Shown: positions 1 through 10,626, counted from the stretch's first letter. The stretch: DNA of 64,000 nucleotides from Xanthomonas arboricola pv. juglandis (GCF_001013475.1 NZ_JZEF01000003.1:650956-714955); one strand, 5' to 3'. The notes: generated from the sequence alone by a model not told the origin. Translations and numbers: made by a program.

Positions 1-571
1 GGAAATAGCGCTGGGTGTCGCGTTGGTAGAAATACGTGCCCAAGGTATAGAAGAGTCCGCCAGCCAGCAACCAGCACAGAGACCATGTATCGACCGAGCG
101 CAGCAACGGCTGGATCGCTACGACGATCAGCCAACCCATCGCCAAGTACAGCACCGTCGACAGCAGGCGGAAACGGCCGGTGAAAAACAGTTTGAAGACC
201 ACTCCAGCCGCGGCGATCGTCCAGATCGCGGCGAACAATCCCCAGCCCCAGGAGTCGCGCAGATTGATCAGCGTAAACGGGGTGTAGGTGCCGGCGATCA
301 ACAGATAGATCGCGCAGTGATCGAGCACCTGCAGGCGCGCCTTGGCGCCCGGATGCGGGATGGCATGAAACAGCGTGGAGGCGACGTACAGCAACACCAG
401 GGTGGCGCTGAACACGATGGAGGTGGCCAGTTGCCAGCCGTCGCCATAGATGGCGGCCAGCGTGATCAGCACCGAGCCACCGGCCAATGCGGCAATGGCA
501 CCCAGGCCGTGGGTCACGGCGCTGGCTATCTCGTCGCGCAGGTCGGTCGAGGGGGAGGCGTCTGCGTTCAT
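1..571 (-). CDS. Hemolysin III / PAQR family membrane protein (partial, runs off window start)
   Basis: This gene reads leftward off the window edge, so only the first 190 codons are visible; the stop codon lies outside. The start is the ATG at 569-571, giving MNADASPSTDLRDEIASAV. The translation carries the HlyIII/PAQR signatures: an early THGLG stretch, a STLFHAIPH segment with the conserved Ser and His, and LDHCAIYLLIAGTYTP with the Asp-His pair thought to bind metal. Several hydrophobic helices are evident. Members are seven-helix inner-membrane proteins; the role in Gram-negative bacteria is poorly defined (membrane homeostasis) despite the haemolysin name. It lies downstream of prfC on the same strand with a 75-base gap. 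Confidence 0.85.
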   Translation of the reverse strand, partial: MNADASPSTDLRDEIASAVTHGLGAIAALAGGSVLITLAAIYGDGWQLATSIVFSATLVLLYVASTLFHAIPHPGAKARLQVLDHCAIYLLIAGTYTPFTLINLRDSWGWGLFAAIWTIAAAGVVFKLFFTGRFRLLSTVLYLAMGWLIVVAIQPLLRSVDTWSLCWLLAGGLFYTLGTYFYQRDTQRYF

Positions 572-646
572 GCCAAAAAGGTACCGCAATTGCGAGCAAT
601 TCGCATCGCCAGCAAGTGCGGTCGCAGGCGTTGGTTCAAGCCGCGG

Positions 647-2251
<1,605 letters not shown>

Positions 2252-2386
2252 GGGCTGAGCGCGCCCGGTCGGACGCCTGCGGAAACTGAGGAAGCCGGAG
2301 ATTATAGCGGCTTCGCCGCAGCCGGCCTCTGTAGCGCCGGTCAGGGGCTCTCCGGTCGGCAGGTTGGCGCTCCCGGGCGCCGCCAC

Positions 2387-3307
2387 TCACGGTGCCGGCG
2401 AGGGGAACTGCAACTCGCCCTGCGGGCCCAGCATCCGGAACGGCAACGAGATCAGGCGCATGTCCGCATTGCGCTGGAGCGAAAAATGCAGGTGCGGGGC
2501 CGTGCTGAAGCCGGTACTGCCCGAGGCGCCCAGGCGTTCGCCGGTGCGCACCACCTGGCCTGGGCGTACTGCAACGCCATCGGGTGCCAGGTGGGCATAG
2601 ATGGCCATGCTGCCGTCGGCGTGCAGCACCCGCACCAGGTTGCCGGCGCCGGCGGCCTGGTCATGCGGGCCGCCTTCGATGACATCGCGCCGCACCTCCA
2701 TGACCGTGCCCGCGCGCGCTGCCAGCACCGGCGTGCCCTGCGGCAGCGCGAAGTCCACCGCGTACCAGTTGGGCGCATCGGCATGACTGAAGGCCCCACC
2801 AAAGCCCTGGTCCACTTGGATCGGCGCATCGCGAAACGGGAGCTGGTAACGCACTTGCTGCTGCAGGCGGGCCTGCGGATCGCCCGGCACCACGTCGAGC
2901 TTGAGTCCAAGCCCACCCAGGCTGCGCTGGTTGCTGGCCGGATACAGCCGGACGAGCAGGCGGCGCTCGTGCGCAGCCAGCTGCACCGTCAGCGGCAACT
3001 GCGGCACGGCGCGGTAATCCTCGCTGGGCGGTGCGCTCAGCTGCACCTGCGCGGGCCCGGCCAGCGGGTTGCTGACCCAGGCCAGGTAGGCCGGTGCCTG
3101 CCACTCCAACTGCAGCGACGGGCCGGTGCCGGAAGATGCGGGCGCCGTCTGTGCCGCTGCGATTGTTGGCGAGCTCGCAGTCGTGTTTGCGGCACCGGGC
3201 CAATGCCAGCGTTGCTGCGCGTTGGCGGGTGCGGCATACACCAGAATCGCGAGCAAGAAAGGCCCGACGAGGGCGGGCAAGGCGCTGCGGGACACGTGGT
3301 GGGGCAC
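2387..3307 (-). CDS. M23 family metallopeptidase, exported
   Basis: A 306-residue protein with an N-terminal signal peptide (hydrophobic stretch ending near APANA, residues 16-30). A proline/alanine-rich and beta-rich N-terminal half is followed by a LytM/M23 domain. Zinc-site features are visible: an AVDFALPQGTPV segment with the conserved Asp, the turn region RAGTVMEVR, and the C-terminal HLHFS motif (HxH). M23 enzymes cleave peptidoglycan cross-bridges or, when degenerate, activate amidases; here the HxH and the Asp remain, so activity is plausible. It is likely periplasmic. It precedes prfC on the same strand and is divergent from the riboswitch-controlled met operon. Confidence 0.88.
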   Translation of the reverse strand: MPHHVSRSALPALVGPFLLAILVYAAPANAQQRWHWPGAANTTASSPTIAAAQTAPASSGTGPSLQLEWQAPAYLAWVSNPLAGPAQVQLSAPPSEDYRAVPQLPLTVQLAAHERRLLVRLYPASNQRSLGGLGLKLDVVPGDPQARLQQQVRYQLPFRDAPIQVDQGFGGAFSHADAPNWYAVDFALPQGTPVLAARAGTVMEVRRDVIEGGPHDQAAGAGNLVRVLHADGSMAIYAHLAPDGVAVRPGQVVRTGERLGASGSTGFSTAPHLHFSLQRNADMRLISLPFRMLGPQGELQFPSPAP

Positions 3308-3437
3308 GCGATCGGCTCGAACGAAGGGGCCTCAAGTATGCGGTCCATCACAGGCCGCAGTGGTATCGGATGAAAATATATCTTTCCATCCGCATGAAGA
3401 GATTGACATCGCAAAAAAGCGGTGGCATCTTAGCCTC

Positions 3438-3554
3438 ACCATCGAGACCGGCGGAGGGACAGGCCCTTTGATGCCGGGGCAGCCAGCGGAGCGCGCAAGC
3501 GCCCGCGTTTGGTGCCAAATCCTGCGGGGATCTCCGCGTCCGCCGAAAGATGGT
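3438..3554 (+). promoter_or_regulatory. SAM-I (S-box) riboswitch upstream of metX-metB-hom
   Basis: The hallmark S-box segments occur in order. The P1 stem is accatc (3438-3443) pairing with gatggt (3549-3554). The conserved core GGCGGAGGGAC-GGCCC-TTTGATGCC-GGGCAGCC lies at 3450-3484, followed by a short hairpin at about 3489-3507. The GGTGCCAAATCCTGC block is at 3511-3525 and the closing GAAAGATGG at 3545-3553. S-box aptamers bind S-adenosylmethionine and switch off methionine-synthesis genes. The aptamer ends about 73 bases before the metX start, leaving room for an expression platform. I did not see an unambiguous terminator, so control could be at translation initiation. Confidence 0.92.
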
Positions 3555-3627
3555 TCGAATCGTGCCTTGCGCACGTCGAACGCGAGCTCCCGCGAAGCTC
3601 GATGGCCGATCCACCCCGGATATCGCC

Positions 3628-4659
3628 ATGAGCCTCGTGAATACAGCATCGCCGACACCGACCGAATACGCCGATACACCCGCCGCCACCGATGACGGCT
3701 CGATTGCCGTGCGCGGCGAGCTTGTCATTGCCTTGCCGATGCGCCATGCCGGCATGCGCGAGCTGCGGCTGCGCTATGAACTGATCGGCGCCGCCAATGC
3801 GCCGGTGGTATTCGTGGCCGGCGGAATTTCCGCGCACCGCCATCTGGCCGCCAGCGACCTGTTCCCCGAGAAGGGCTGGGTGGATGGCCTGGTGGGTGCC
3901 GGCCGCGCGCTGGATCCGGCATCGCGCCGCCTGCTGGCGTTCGATTTTCTCGGTGCCGATGGCACGCTGGATGCGCCGATCGATACCGCCGACCAGGCCG
4001 ATGCGATCGCCGCATTGCTGGATGCGCTGGGTATCGTGCGTTTGCATGGCTTTGTCGGCTACTCGTACGGTGCGTTGGTCGGCTTGCAGTTCGCGACCCG
4101 CCATGCCGCCCGTGTCGGTACCTTGGTTGCGGTCAGTGGCGCGCATCGCGCCCATCCGTATGCCGCCGCCTGGCGTGCACTGCAGCGCCGCGCGGTGGCG
4201 CTGGGCCAGCTGCAATGCGCCGAAAACCATGGGCTGGCGCTGGCACGGCAGTTCGCCATGCTCAGCTACCGCACCCCGGAAGAATTCAGCGAGCGCTTCG
4301 ACGCGCCGCCGGAAGTGATCAATGGCCGCGTGCGCGTGGCCGCCGAAGACTACCTGGATGCCGCCGGCGCGCAGTACGTCGCGCGCACGCCGGTGACCGC
4401 CTACCTGCGGCTGTCCGAATCCATCGACCTGCATCGCATCGACCCGGCGCAGGTGCGCGTGCCCACCGTCGTCGTTGCGGTGGAGGGCGACCGCCTGGTG
4501 CCGCTGGCCGACCTGGTCAGCCTGGTCGAAGGGTTGGGGCCGCGCGGCAGTCTGCGCGTGCTGCGCTCGCCGTATGGCCATGACGCCTTCCTGAAAGAAA
4601 TCGATCGCATCGACGCGATCCTCGCCACTGCCCTTCGCATCACCGGAGAAACCGCATGA
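3628..4659 (+). CDS. metX: Homoserine O-acyltransferase, MetX fold (probably succinyl-specific)
   Basis: Acylates homoserine, the first committed step of methionine synthesis. The 343-residue alpha/beta hydrolase-fold protein has its nucleophile elbow GYSYGA with Ser146, an acid in the EGDRLVP segment and the histidine in YGHDAF near the C terminus. The frame is open upstream, but an ATG at 3550 would lie inside the riboswitch, so the ATG at 3628 (MSLVNTAS) is chosen. It is shorter than typical acetyltransferases. Xanthomonad homologues belong to the MetX group reported to use succinyl-CoA, which would suit the following MetB; the acyl donor cannot be read directly here. It overlaps metB by ATGA. 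Confidence 0.9.
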   Translation: MSLVNTASPTPTEYADTPAATDDGSIAVRGELVIALPMRHAGMRELRLRYELIGAANAPVVFVAGGISAHRHLAASDLFPEKGWVDGLVGAGRALDPASRRLLAFDFLGADGTLDAPIDTADQADAIAALLDALGIVRLHGFVGYSYGALVGLQFATRHAARVGTLVAVSGAHRAHPYAAAWRALQRRAVALGQLQCAENHGLALARQFAMLSYRTPEEFSERFDAPPEVINGRVRVAAEDYLDAAGAQYVARTPVTAYLRLSESIDLHRIDPAQVRVPTVVVAVEGDRLVPLADLVSLVEGLGPRGSLRVLRSPYGHDAFLKEIDRIDAILATALRITGETA

Positions 4660-5873
4660 GCTTTCGTGACCCCGCCGACGCCCCCTGTACCGCTGCCACC
4701 GCCGCCGTCCGCGCCGGTATCGATCGCGACACTGCCTATGGTGCGGTGACGCCGCCGATCGTGCTGTCGTCCAACTTCTCCTTCGATGGTTTCGGCAACA
4801 AGCGCCAGTACGACTACACGCGCAGCGGCAACCCGACCCGCGATCTGCTCGGCGAAGCGCTGGCCGAGCTGGAAGGTGGTGCGGGCGGGGTGATCACCTC
4901 CACCGGCATGGGCGCGATCAACCTGGTGCTCAATGCGTTGCTGCAGCCGGGCGATACCCTGGTGGTGCCGCACGATGCCTACGGCGGCAGCTGGCGCCTG
5001 TTCAACGCGCTGGCCAAGAAGGGCCACTTCGCGTTGATCACCGCCGACCTCACCGACCCGCGTTCGCTGGCCGATGCGCTGGCGCAGTCGCCCAAGCTGG
5101 TGCTGATCGAAACCCCGTCCAACCCGTTGTTGCGCATCACCGATCTGCGCTTCGTCATCGAGGCGGCCAAGAAGGCTGGCGCATTGACCGTGGTGGACAA
5201 CACCTTCCTGTCGCCGGCGCTGCAGAAGCCGCTGGAGTTCGGGGCGGACCTGGTGCTGCACTCCACCACCAAGTACATCAACGGTCACAGCGATGTGGTG
5301 GGCGGTGCGGTGGTCGCGCGCGATGCCGAGCTGCATCAGCAGTTGGTGTGGTGGGCCAATGCGCTGGGCCTGACCGGTTCGCCGTTCGATGCCTTCCTCA
5401 CCTTGCGCGGTCTGCGCACGCTGGATGCGCGCCTGCGCGTGCACCAGGAAAACGCCGACGCCATCGCCGAGCTGCTGGACGGGCATGCGGTGGTCAACCA
5501 GGTGTATTTCCCCGGTCTGGCTGCGCATCCGGGTCATGCACTGGCTGCGCGCCAGCAGAAGGGCTTCGGCGCGATGATGAGTTTCGAGCTCGACGGTGGC
5601 GAAGCCGCAGTGCGCGCGTTTGTCGATGGCCTGCGTTATTTCACCCTGGCCGAGTCGCTGGGCGGTGTGGAAAGCCTGATCGCACATCCGGCCTCGATGA
5701 CGCATGCGGCGATGACCGCCGAAGCCCGCGCTGCGGCCGGGATTTCCGATGGCCTGCTGCGCTTGTCGATCGGTATCGAATCGGCAGAAGACCTGTTGAT
5801 CGATCTGCGCGCCGGCCTGGCGCGTGCCGAAGCGACGCTGACCAGCGCAAGCCGCAAACAGGTCGACGCGTGA
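4656..5873 (+). CDS. metB: Cystathionine gamma-synthase
   Basis: A PLP enzyme joining O-acyl-homoserine and cysteine to give cystathionine (trans-sulfuration). At 405 residues it has the normal Cys/Met-metabolism family length. Visible landmarks are YDYTRSGNPTR (residues 52-62), the cofactor-stacking region STGMGAIN, the PLP-nitrogen aspartate D181 in VVDNTF and the Schiff-base lysine K206 in STTKYINGH. The C-terminal SLGGVESLIAHPASMTH is characteristic. The family also includes O-acylhomoserine sulfhydrylases, so direct sulfhydrylation cannot be excluded from sequence alone. The start overlaps the metX stop (ATGA) and the stop overlaps the hom start (GTGA), indicating one translationally coupled operon. 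Confidence 0.93.
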   Translation: MSFRDPADAPCTAATAAVRAGIDRDTAYGAVTPPIVLSSNFSFDGFGNKRQYDYTRSGNPTRDLLGEALAELEGGAGGVITSTGMGAINLVLNALLQPGDTLVVPHDAYGGSWRLFNALAKKGHFALITADLTDPRSLADALAQSPKLVLIETPSNPLLRITDLRFVIEAAKKAGALTVVDNTFLSPALQKPLEFGADLVLHSTTKYINGHSDVVGGAVVARDAELHQQLVWWANALGLTGSPFDAFLTLRGLRTLDARLRVHQENADAIAELLDGHAVVNQVYFPGLAAHPGHALAARQQKGFGAMMSFELDGGEAAVRAFVDGLRYFTLAESLGGVESLIAHPASMTHAAMTAEARAAAGISDGLLRLSIGIESAEDLLIDLRAGLARAEATLTSASRKQVDA

Positions 5874-6958
5874 GCACTGTGCTGCCTGTTTCGCGCCGCG
5901 CTTCGGCGGCAGCGGTGACGCCGACACCACGGCTGGCCTTGCTGGGCACCGGGACGGTGGGGCGCGCGTTCGTGGCGCGCTACACCGCGCTGCAGGAGCG
6001 CCAGCTGCAGTTGCCGCGCTTTGACTGGTTGGCCAACTCGCGTATTGCCCACGATTGCGGCACCAGCGCCGCACAGGCCTTGCAACAGGCCAATGCCGCG
6101 CCGCGTGGCCAGGCCGTGCTGCAGCCCTGGGCGGAAACCACTGCCTTGCGTGCCGGCGATGTGCTGGTGGATGCGACCGCCAGCGAGGTCGTTGCCGATT
6201 GGCATGCGGAGTGGCTGCTGCGCGGCGTGCATGTGGTCACTGCCAACAAGTTGGGCCAGGGTACCGCGTTGTCGCGGGCGCAGGCCTTGCACGCGGCGCG
6301 TCACGCCAGCGGTGCGCACTACGGCGATAGCGCCACCGTGGGAGCGGGGTTGCCGGTGCTGAGCAGCGTGCGCGCGCTGGTGGCGGGCGGCGACCATATC
6401 CATTCGATCGAAGGCGTGTTGTCCGGATCGCTGGCATGGCTGTTTCATCGCTACGACGGCAATGGCGCGTTTTCCGATTGCGTGCGTGAGGCGATGGCGG
6501 CCGGCTATACCGAGCCGGATCCGCGCATCGATCTGTCGGGCGAGGACGTGCGGCGCAAGTTGCTGATCCTGGCGCGCGCGGCGGGCTGGCAGCTGGAAGC
6601 CGAACAGGTGCATGTGGAATCGCTGGTGCCCGCAAGCATTGCGCGGCTGCAGCTCGATGCCTTGGATGCGCAGCTGGGCGCGCTGGATGCGGTGGTCGGC
6701 GCGCGCTGGCAGCAGGCACGTGCCGCGGGGCGTTGCCTGCGCTTCGTCGGCCGCGTGGATGCGCATGGTGCCAGCGTCGGCTTGCGCGAGTTGGCGCTGG
6801 ATCACCCGCTGGCCGGCGGCGCCGGCACCGATAACCGTGTCGCCATCAGCAGCGATCGCTATCGCCAGCAGCCATTGCTGATCCAGGGGCCGGGCGCGGG
6901 TGCCGAGGTGACGGCGGCGGCGTTGCTGGATGATGTATTGCGGATTGTGGCTGGGTAG
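5870..6958 (+). CDS. hom: Homoserine dehydrogenase (monofunctional)
   Basis: Reduces aspartate semialdehyde to homoserine for the methionine and threonine branches. The protein is 362 residues from a GTG start at 5870 that overlaps the metB stop (GTGA). The Rossmann motif GTGTVG is at residues 26-31. VTANKLGQG carries the conserved lysine, and the catalytic-domain signature AGYTEPDPRIDLSGEDVRRK is intact. No ACT domain and no fused aspartokinase are present. Being third behind the SAM-I riboswitch puts a shared Thr/Met enzyme under SAM control, unless it has another promoter or a paralogue. Confidence 0.93.
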   Translation: MSTVLPVSRRASAAAVTPTPRLALLGTGTVGRAFVARYTALQERQLQLPRFDWLANSRIAHDCGTSAAQALQQANAAPRGQAVLQPWAETTALRAGDVLVDATASEVVADWHAEWLLRGVHVVTANKLGQGTALSRAQALHAARHASGAHYGDSATVGAGLPVLSSVRALVAGGDHIHSIEGVLSGSLAWLFHRYDGNGAFSDCVREAMAAGYTEPDPRIDLSGEDVRRKLLILARAAGWQLEAEQVHVESLVPASIARLQLDALDAQLGALDAVVGARWQQARAAGRCLRFVGRVDAHGASVGLRELALDHPLAGGAGTDNRVAISSDRYRQQPLLIQGPGAGAEVTAAALLDDVLRIVAG

Positions 6959-7082
6959 CGGGTTGATCAAATGGCGAAGCGCCGGCTCTGCTTGAGAGCG
7001 GCTGTGGTGCGCGTGCAATCGATTCCGTCATTGACTGCACGGATGGCCTGTTGCCCTTCCTGCACGTTGCAAACGCATCCAA

Positions 7083-7110
7083 CTGCAGCTCGCTTGTCCG
7101 CGAGCTGCAG
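7083..7110. terminator. Perfect 11-bp hairpin between convergent hom and hydrolase genes
   Basis: The sequence holds ctgcagctcgc, a ttgtcc loop, then gcgagctgcag, a perfect 11-base-pair stem between two convergent genes, followed by cttt on the plus strand. The position suits transcription termination for hom, but the T-tract is poor, so it may only stabilise the mRNA end. Confidence 0.45.
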
Positions 7111-7157
7111 CTTTCGAAGACGCTTTGGTCATGCCAGTGCGCTGCCGTCGGTGCTGC

Positions 7158-8153
7158 TTACGGCGCAATCGCCTTCAGTAACGCGGCATTGAACCGTGTC
7201 GGGTCCTGCACCTGCGGCGAATGTCCGAGGTCGGCGAATTCGACGAGCTTCGCGTTCGGAATCGCCTCGGCCGCACGCTTGCCCAGCTTGGTGTAATCGC
7301 CGACACGTGCCTTGACCTCCGGCGGTGCGGTGTCCTTGCCGATCGCGGTGCGGTCCTTGAGACCAATGAACAGCGTGGTCGGCACGCTGAGTTTGGGTAG
7401 TTCGTAGACCACCGGCTGGTTGAGCACCATGTCGTAGGTCAGCGCCTGGTTCCAGGCAACCGCCTGCCTGCCGTTGCCCAGCGACATGCCGGCCTGCATG
7501 CGCGCCCAGCGTTCGAACTCGGGCTTCCACTGGCCGGCGTAGTAGACCTCCATCTGATACTTCTTGATGCGCTCGAAGCTGATCTTCAGTTCGTTGTCGT
7601 ACCAGGCGTCGACGCTGCGCCACGGAATGCCTTCGGCCTTCCAGTCTTCCAGGCCGATCGGGTCGACCAAGGCCAGGTGCTCGGTGGCCTGCGGATACAT
7701 CAGCGCGTAACGGATGGCGAGCATGCCGCCCATCGAATGGCCGACCACCACCGCACGTTCGATACCCAGCTTTTTCAGCAGCGCCTGGGTGTTGTCGGCC
7801 AGTTGCGCGAAGGAAAACTGATAGGCGGCCGGCTTGCTGGATTTGCAGAAGCCCACCTGGTCAGGCGCGATGACGCGGTAGCCGGCGGTGCTCAACGCGG
7901 CAATGGTCTGTTCCCAGGTGGCGGCGCAGAAATTCTTGCCATGCAGCAGCACGGCGGTGTGCCCGTTGGGTTTGCCGGTGGGCGGGACATCCAGGTACGC
8001 CATTTCCAGCGGCTGCCGTTGCGAGGTGAACGCAAAGGTCTTGACCGGATGGGGGTAGTCGAAGCCTTCCAGGCGCGGGCCGTAGCTGGTTTCCTGTGCC
8101 ATCAATGGGCCGCAGGCCAGGGCCAGGGCGAGAGTGCAGGCAAGCTGTCGCAT
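7158..8153 (-). CDS. Exported alpha/beta hydrolase
   Basis: A 331-residue protein with a signal peptide (MRQLACTLALALACGPLMA, cleavage near residue 19). The alpha/beta hydrolase core shows the oxyanion-side LLHGKNF, the nucleophile elbow GHSMGG with Ser140, an aspartate in LKDRTAIG and the histidine in ADLGHSPQ near the C terminus. All three triad residues are therefore present. The substrate is unknown; similar proteins are annotated as periplasmic or secreted esterases or lipases. It stands alone, convergent with hom. It could be a periplasmic ester or lactone hydrolase, but nothing nearby specifies the substrate. Confidence 0.85.
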   Translation of the reverse strand: MRQLACTLALALACGPLMAQETSYGPRLEGFDYPHPVKTFAFTSQRQPLEMAYLDVPPTGKPNGHTAVLLHGKNFCAATWEQTIAALSTAGYRVIAPDQVGFCKSSKPAAYQFSFAQLADNTQALLKKLGIERAVVVGHSMGGMLAIRYALMYPQATEHLALVDPIGLEDWKAEGIPWRSVDAWYDNELKISFERIKKYQMEVYYAGQWKPEFERWARMQAGMSLGNGRQAVAWNQALTYDMVLNQPVVYELPKLSVPTTLFIGLKDRTAIGKDTAPPEVKARVGDYTKLGKRAAEAIPNAKLVEFADLGHSPQVQDPTRFNAALLKAIAP

Positions 8154-8324
8154 CGCGATCTCCGTCGGAATCCAGCGTCAAACGGTACACGGCGGCATGT
8201 GGTGGGGACGTACAGCGCTGTCATGCGACTGCATCGGCGGGCGCTGCCGTTGGACGCATTGCCCAGTTTGGCGATGTCTGGAGAGCGACTGCAATACATG
8301 GCGCGGCCTGGGCCCGCGCCCGGC

Positions 8325-9707
8325 TCAGCACTCGATAACGTTGACCGCCAGGCCGCCGCGGCTGGTTTCCTTGTACTTGTCCTGCATGTCGCGGCCGGTG
8401 TCGCGCATGGTCTTGATGACCTTGTCCAGCGACACCTTGTGCTTGCCGTCGCCACGCATGGCCATGCGGCTGGCGTTGATCGCCTTCACCGCGCCCATTG
8501 CATTGCGTTCGATGCACGGGATCTGCACCAGGCCGCCGATCGGGTCGCAGGTCAGGCCCAGGTTGTGTTCCATGCCGATTTCCGCGGCGTTTTCGATCTG
8601 CCCCGGGTTGCCGCCCAGCGCGGCGACCAAGCCACCGGCGGCCATCGAGCAGGCCACGCCCACTTCGCCCTGGCAGCCGACCTCGGCGCCGGAAATGGAG
8701 GCATTTTCCTTGTAGAGGATGCCGATGGCCGCAGCGGTGAGCAGGAAGTCGAAGATGCGCTGCTCGGATGCGCCGGGGCAGAAGCGGTCGAAGTAATGCA
8801 GCACCGCCGGGATGATGCCGGCTGCGCCGTTGGTGGGCGCGGTGACCACGCGGCCACCGGCTGCGTTTTCCTCGTTGACGGCCAGTGCGTAGAGATTGAC
8901 CCAGTCCAGTGTGGTCAGTGGATCGCGCATCGCCGCTTCCGGTTTGGACGACAGCTCGCGGTACAACGCCGGTGCGCGCCGAGAGACGTTCAGGCCACCC
9001 GGTAGCGTCCCTTCCTGGCGGATGCCGCGCTCCACGCAGGACTGCATAGCGCTCCAGAGTTCGCGCAGGCCCGCGCGAATCTCGTCCTCGCTGCGCCAGC
9101 TCTTTTCGTTTTCGAACATCAGCGCGGCGATGCTCAGGCCGCTGCGCGCGCACTGCGCGAGCAGTTCGTCGCCGCTGAGGAAGGGGTAGGGCAGCGGCGT
9201 TTCGTCGGCCACGATGCGGTCGTCGGCGGCATCGTCCTGGTTGACCACGAAGCCGCCACCGACCGAGTAGTAATCGCGCGTGGCGATCACCGCTTCATCG
9301 GCATCGTAGGCGGTAAAGCGCATGCCGTTGGTGTGGTAGGGCAGTTTCTGCCGCTTGTTCATCGGCAGGTCGCGCTTTTCGTCGAAGGCGACGACGTGCT
9401 GGCCCATCAGGTTGATGCGCTTGCTGGTGCGGATGCGCTCCAGCGTGGCCGGGATGATGTCCGGGTCGATCAGGTTGGGGCGGTGGCCTTCCAGGCCGAG
9501 CAGCACGGCCTTGTCGGTGCCATGGCCGCGGCCGGTCAGGGCCAGCGAGCCGAAGACTTCGGCGCGGATGCGCACCACATCCTGCAGGCGGCCGGCATCC
9601 AGCAGCCAACGATGCACGAAGCGCTCTGCCGCGCGCATCGGCCCCACGGTGTGGGAGGAACTCGGACCGATGCCGATCTTGAACAGGTCGAACGTGCTGA
9701 CAGCCAT
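8325..9707 (-). CDS. sdaA: L-serine ammonia-lyase (iron-sulfur, single chain)
   Basis: Deaminates L-serine to pyruvate using a [4Fe-4S] cluster. The 460 residues match the single-polypeptide bacterial form (E. coli SdaA 454). The N-terminal [11 protein letters not shown] motif occurs near residues 13-23. Cluster-region cysteines lie in GLTCDPIGG and [11 protein letters not shown], and a C-terminal cysteine ends the chain (VNVIEC), as in the self-inhibiting tail of this enzyme class. It is cytoplasmic and monocistronic, divergent from the small glutaredoxin-like gene across about 85 bases. Confidence 0.96.
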   Translation of the reverse strand: MAVSTFDLFKIGIGPSSSHTVGPMRAAERFVHRWLLDAGRLQDVVRIRAEVFGSLALTGRGHGTDKAVLLGLEGHRPNLIDPDIIPATLERIRTSKRINLMGQHVVAFDEKRDLPMNKRQKLPYHTNGMRFTAYDADEAVIATRDYYSVGGGFVVNQDDAADDRIVADETPLPYPFLSGDELLAQCARSGLSIAALMFENEKSWRSEDEIRAGLRELWSAMQSCVERGIRQEGTLPGGLNVSRRAPALYRELSSKPEAAMRDPLTTLDWVNLYALAVNEENAAGGRVVTAPTNGAAGIIPAVLHYFDRFCPGASEQRIFDFLLTAAAIGILYKENASISGAEVGCQGEVGVACSMAAGGLVAALGGNPGQIENAAEIGMEHNLGLTCDPIGGLVQIPCIERNAMGAVKAINASRMAMRGDGKHKVSLDKVIKTMRDTGRDMQDKYKETSRGGLAVNVIEC

Positions 9708-9792
9708 GCTTGCCGGAGAGGTGAGCGTAAAGGCGGCTATTCTAGTCGGTCGGCGCTTGCGGCACGGCTGCAGCGCAGCATGAGATTTCCCG

Positions 9793-10026
9793 ATGGCCTT
9801 GATCCTGTATCAGCGCGACGATTGCCACCTGTGCGACCAGGCCGTGGAAGTGCTGGCGCAGGCACGCGCAGGCGAGTTCGGCAGTGTCTTCATCGACGGC
9901 GATGCGGCGCTTGAGGCCGCTTATGGGGAGCGCGTGCCGGTGCTGCGCGATGCGCACGGGCGCGAGCTGGGCTGGCCATTCGACAGCCTGCGGTTGCGAG
10001 AGTGGTTGAACGCCGGCACGCGATGA
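9793..10026 (+). CDS. Glutaredoxin-like (DUF836-type) small thiol protein
   Basis: A 77-residue protein with a thioredoxin-like beginning: [15 protein letters not shown] contains a CxxC (CHLC) at residues 10-13, followed by VFIDGD and the cis-proline motif RVPVLR. This is the short glutaredoxin-like family (DUF836) seen in many gammaproteobacteria, presumed to take part in thiol-disulfide exchange in the cytoplasm; the partner is unknown. It starts 85 bases from the divergent sdaA start, so a shared promoter region is likely. Confidence 0.85.
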   Translation: MALILYQRDDCHLCDQAVEVLAQARAGEFGSVFIDGDAALEAAYGERVPVLRDAHGRELGWPFDSLRLREWLNAGTR

Positions 10027-10157
10027 AGCGGTGTGTTCGCCCCCCGTACGCAACAGATTTTGGATTTGGAGTGGCTGAAAACGACGTAGTGCCGGTCTGG
10101 TGCGGAGCGGATGTTTGGGCCTTCGCTGCAAGGCGGCCGATCTGCTGCTTGGCTGCA

Positions 10158-10247
10158 GGGCCCTTGCCCGGCCACCATCGCGGGACACGCCGCAAGTACG
10201 TCCTCGCAAGCTCTTCTGCGGCATCCATGCCGCATAACGTCCCGCAA
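10158..10247 (+). repeat. Left arm of a ~90-bp inverted repeat element pair
   Basis: This segment matches the reverse complement of 10339-10428 along most of its length. Shared blocks are tcgcgggacac, a gtcc-containing spacer, gcggcatccatgccgc (itself a palindrome) and cgtcccgcaa. The pair occupies a 530-base stretch between the glutaredoxin-like gene and the yceI terminator that has no credible gene. It looks like a REP/MITE-type non-coding repeat present in two opposed copies. Confidence 0.65.
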
Positions 10248-10338
10248 CGGTGGGTGGACAGGGACCAGTCGAGCTGGTCGTTGTGTATGGTTTTCAACAG
10301 AGCAATCGGCAACTGTCTGGTGCGGTGTCCTTGCCGAT

Positions 10339-10428
10339 TGCGGGACCGTGTGGCGGCATGGATGCCGCCACCGAGCCCCCAGGGACGGGGTCACGGTGTG
10401 TCCCGCGAGCGGTGAGGGCACCGCGCCC
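10339..10428 (-). repeat. Right arm of the ~90-bp inverted repeat element pair
   Basis: Inverted, diverged copy of 10158-10247. It starts with ttgcggga, contains the palindrome ggcggcatggatgccgcc and ends with gtgtgtcccgcga plus a GC-rich tail. Mismatches concentrate between the conserved blocks. The two arms are separated by about 90 bases. Confidence 0.65.
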
Positions 10429-10558
10429 TCGACCGATTCAGCGTTTGACCTGGACTTTTGACTGCATCCAACAAGATGTGGCTAACAGACTAATCTTGGC
10501 GGCCGCCCGCTACGTTCTCGAAGGAAACTTTTGCGCGGTGTCATCCGGCCGACAGGCA

Positions 10559-10595
10559 TAAAAAAACGGCGGACCCGACGAGGTAGTCCGCCGTT
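10559..10595 (-). terminator. Rho-independent terminator of the yceI-cybB-yceI operon
   Basis: On the minus strand a 10-base stem (aacggcggac / gtccgccgtt), an 11-base loop and a run of T residues lie about 30 bases after the yceI stop codon. This is a textbook intrinsic terminator for the leftward operon. Confidence 0.9.
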
Positions 10596-10626
10596 CAATG
10601 GCCGCGTCCGGTTGCGGCCGGTGGCG

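Noticed and set aside
4401-6074. 557-codon minus-strand open frame
   Set aside because: Antisense to metX-metB-hom; no family pattern.
10002-10561. Several 100-140 codon frames in the 10.0-10.6 kb gap
   Set aside because: They overlap each other on both strands, cross the inverted repeat pair and have no domain-like content.
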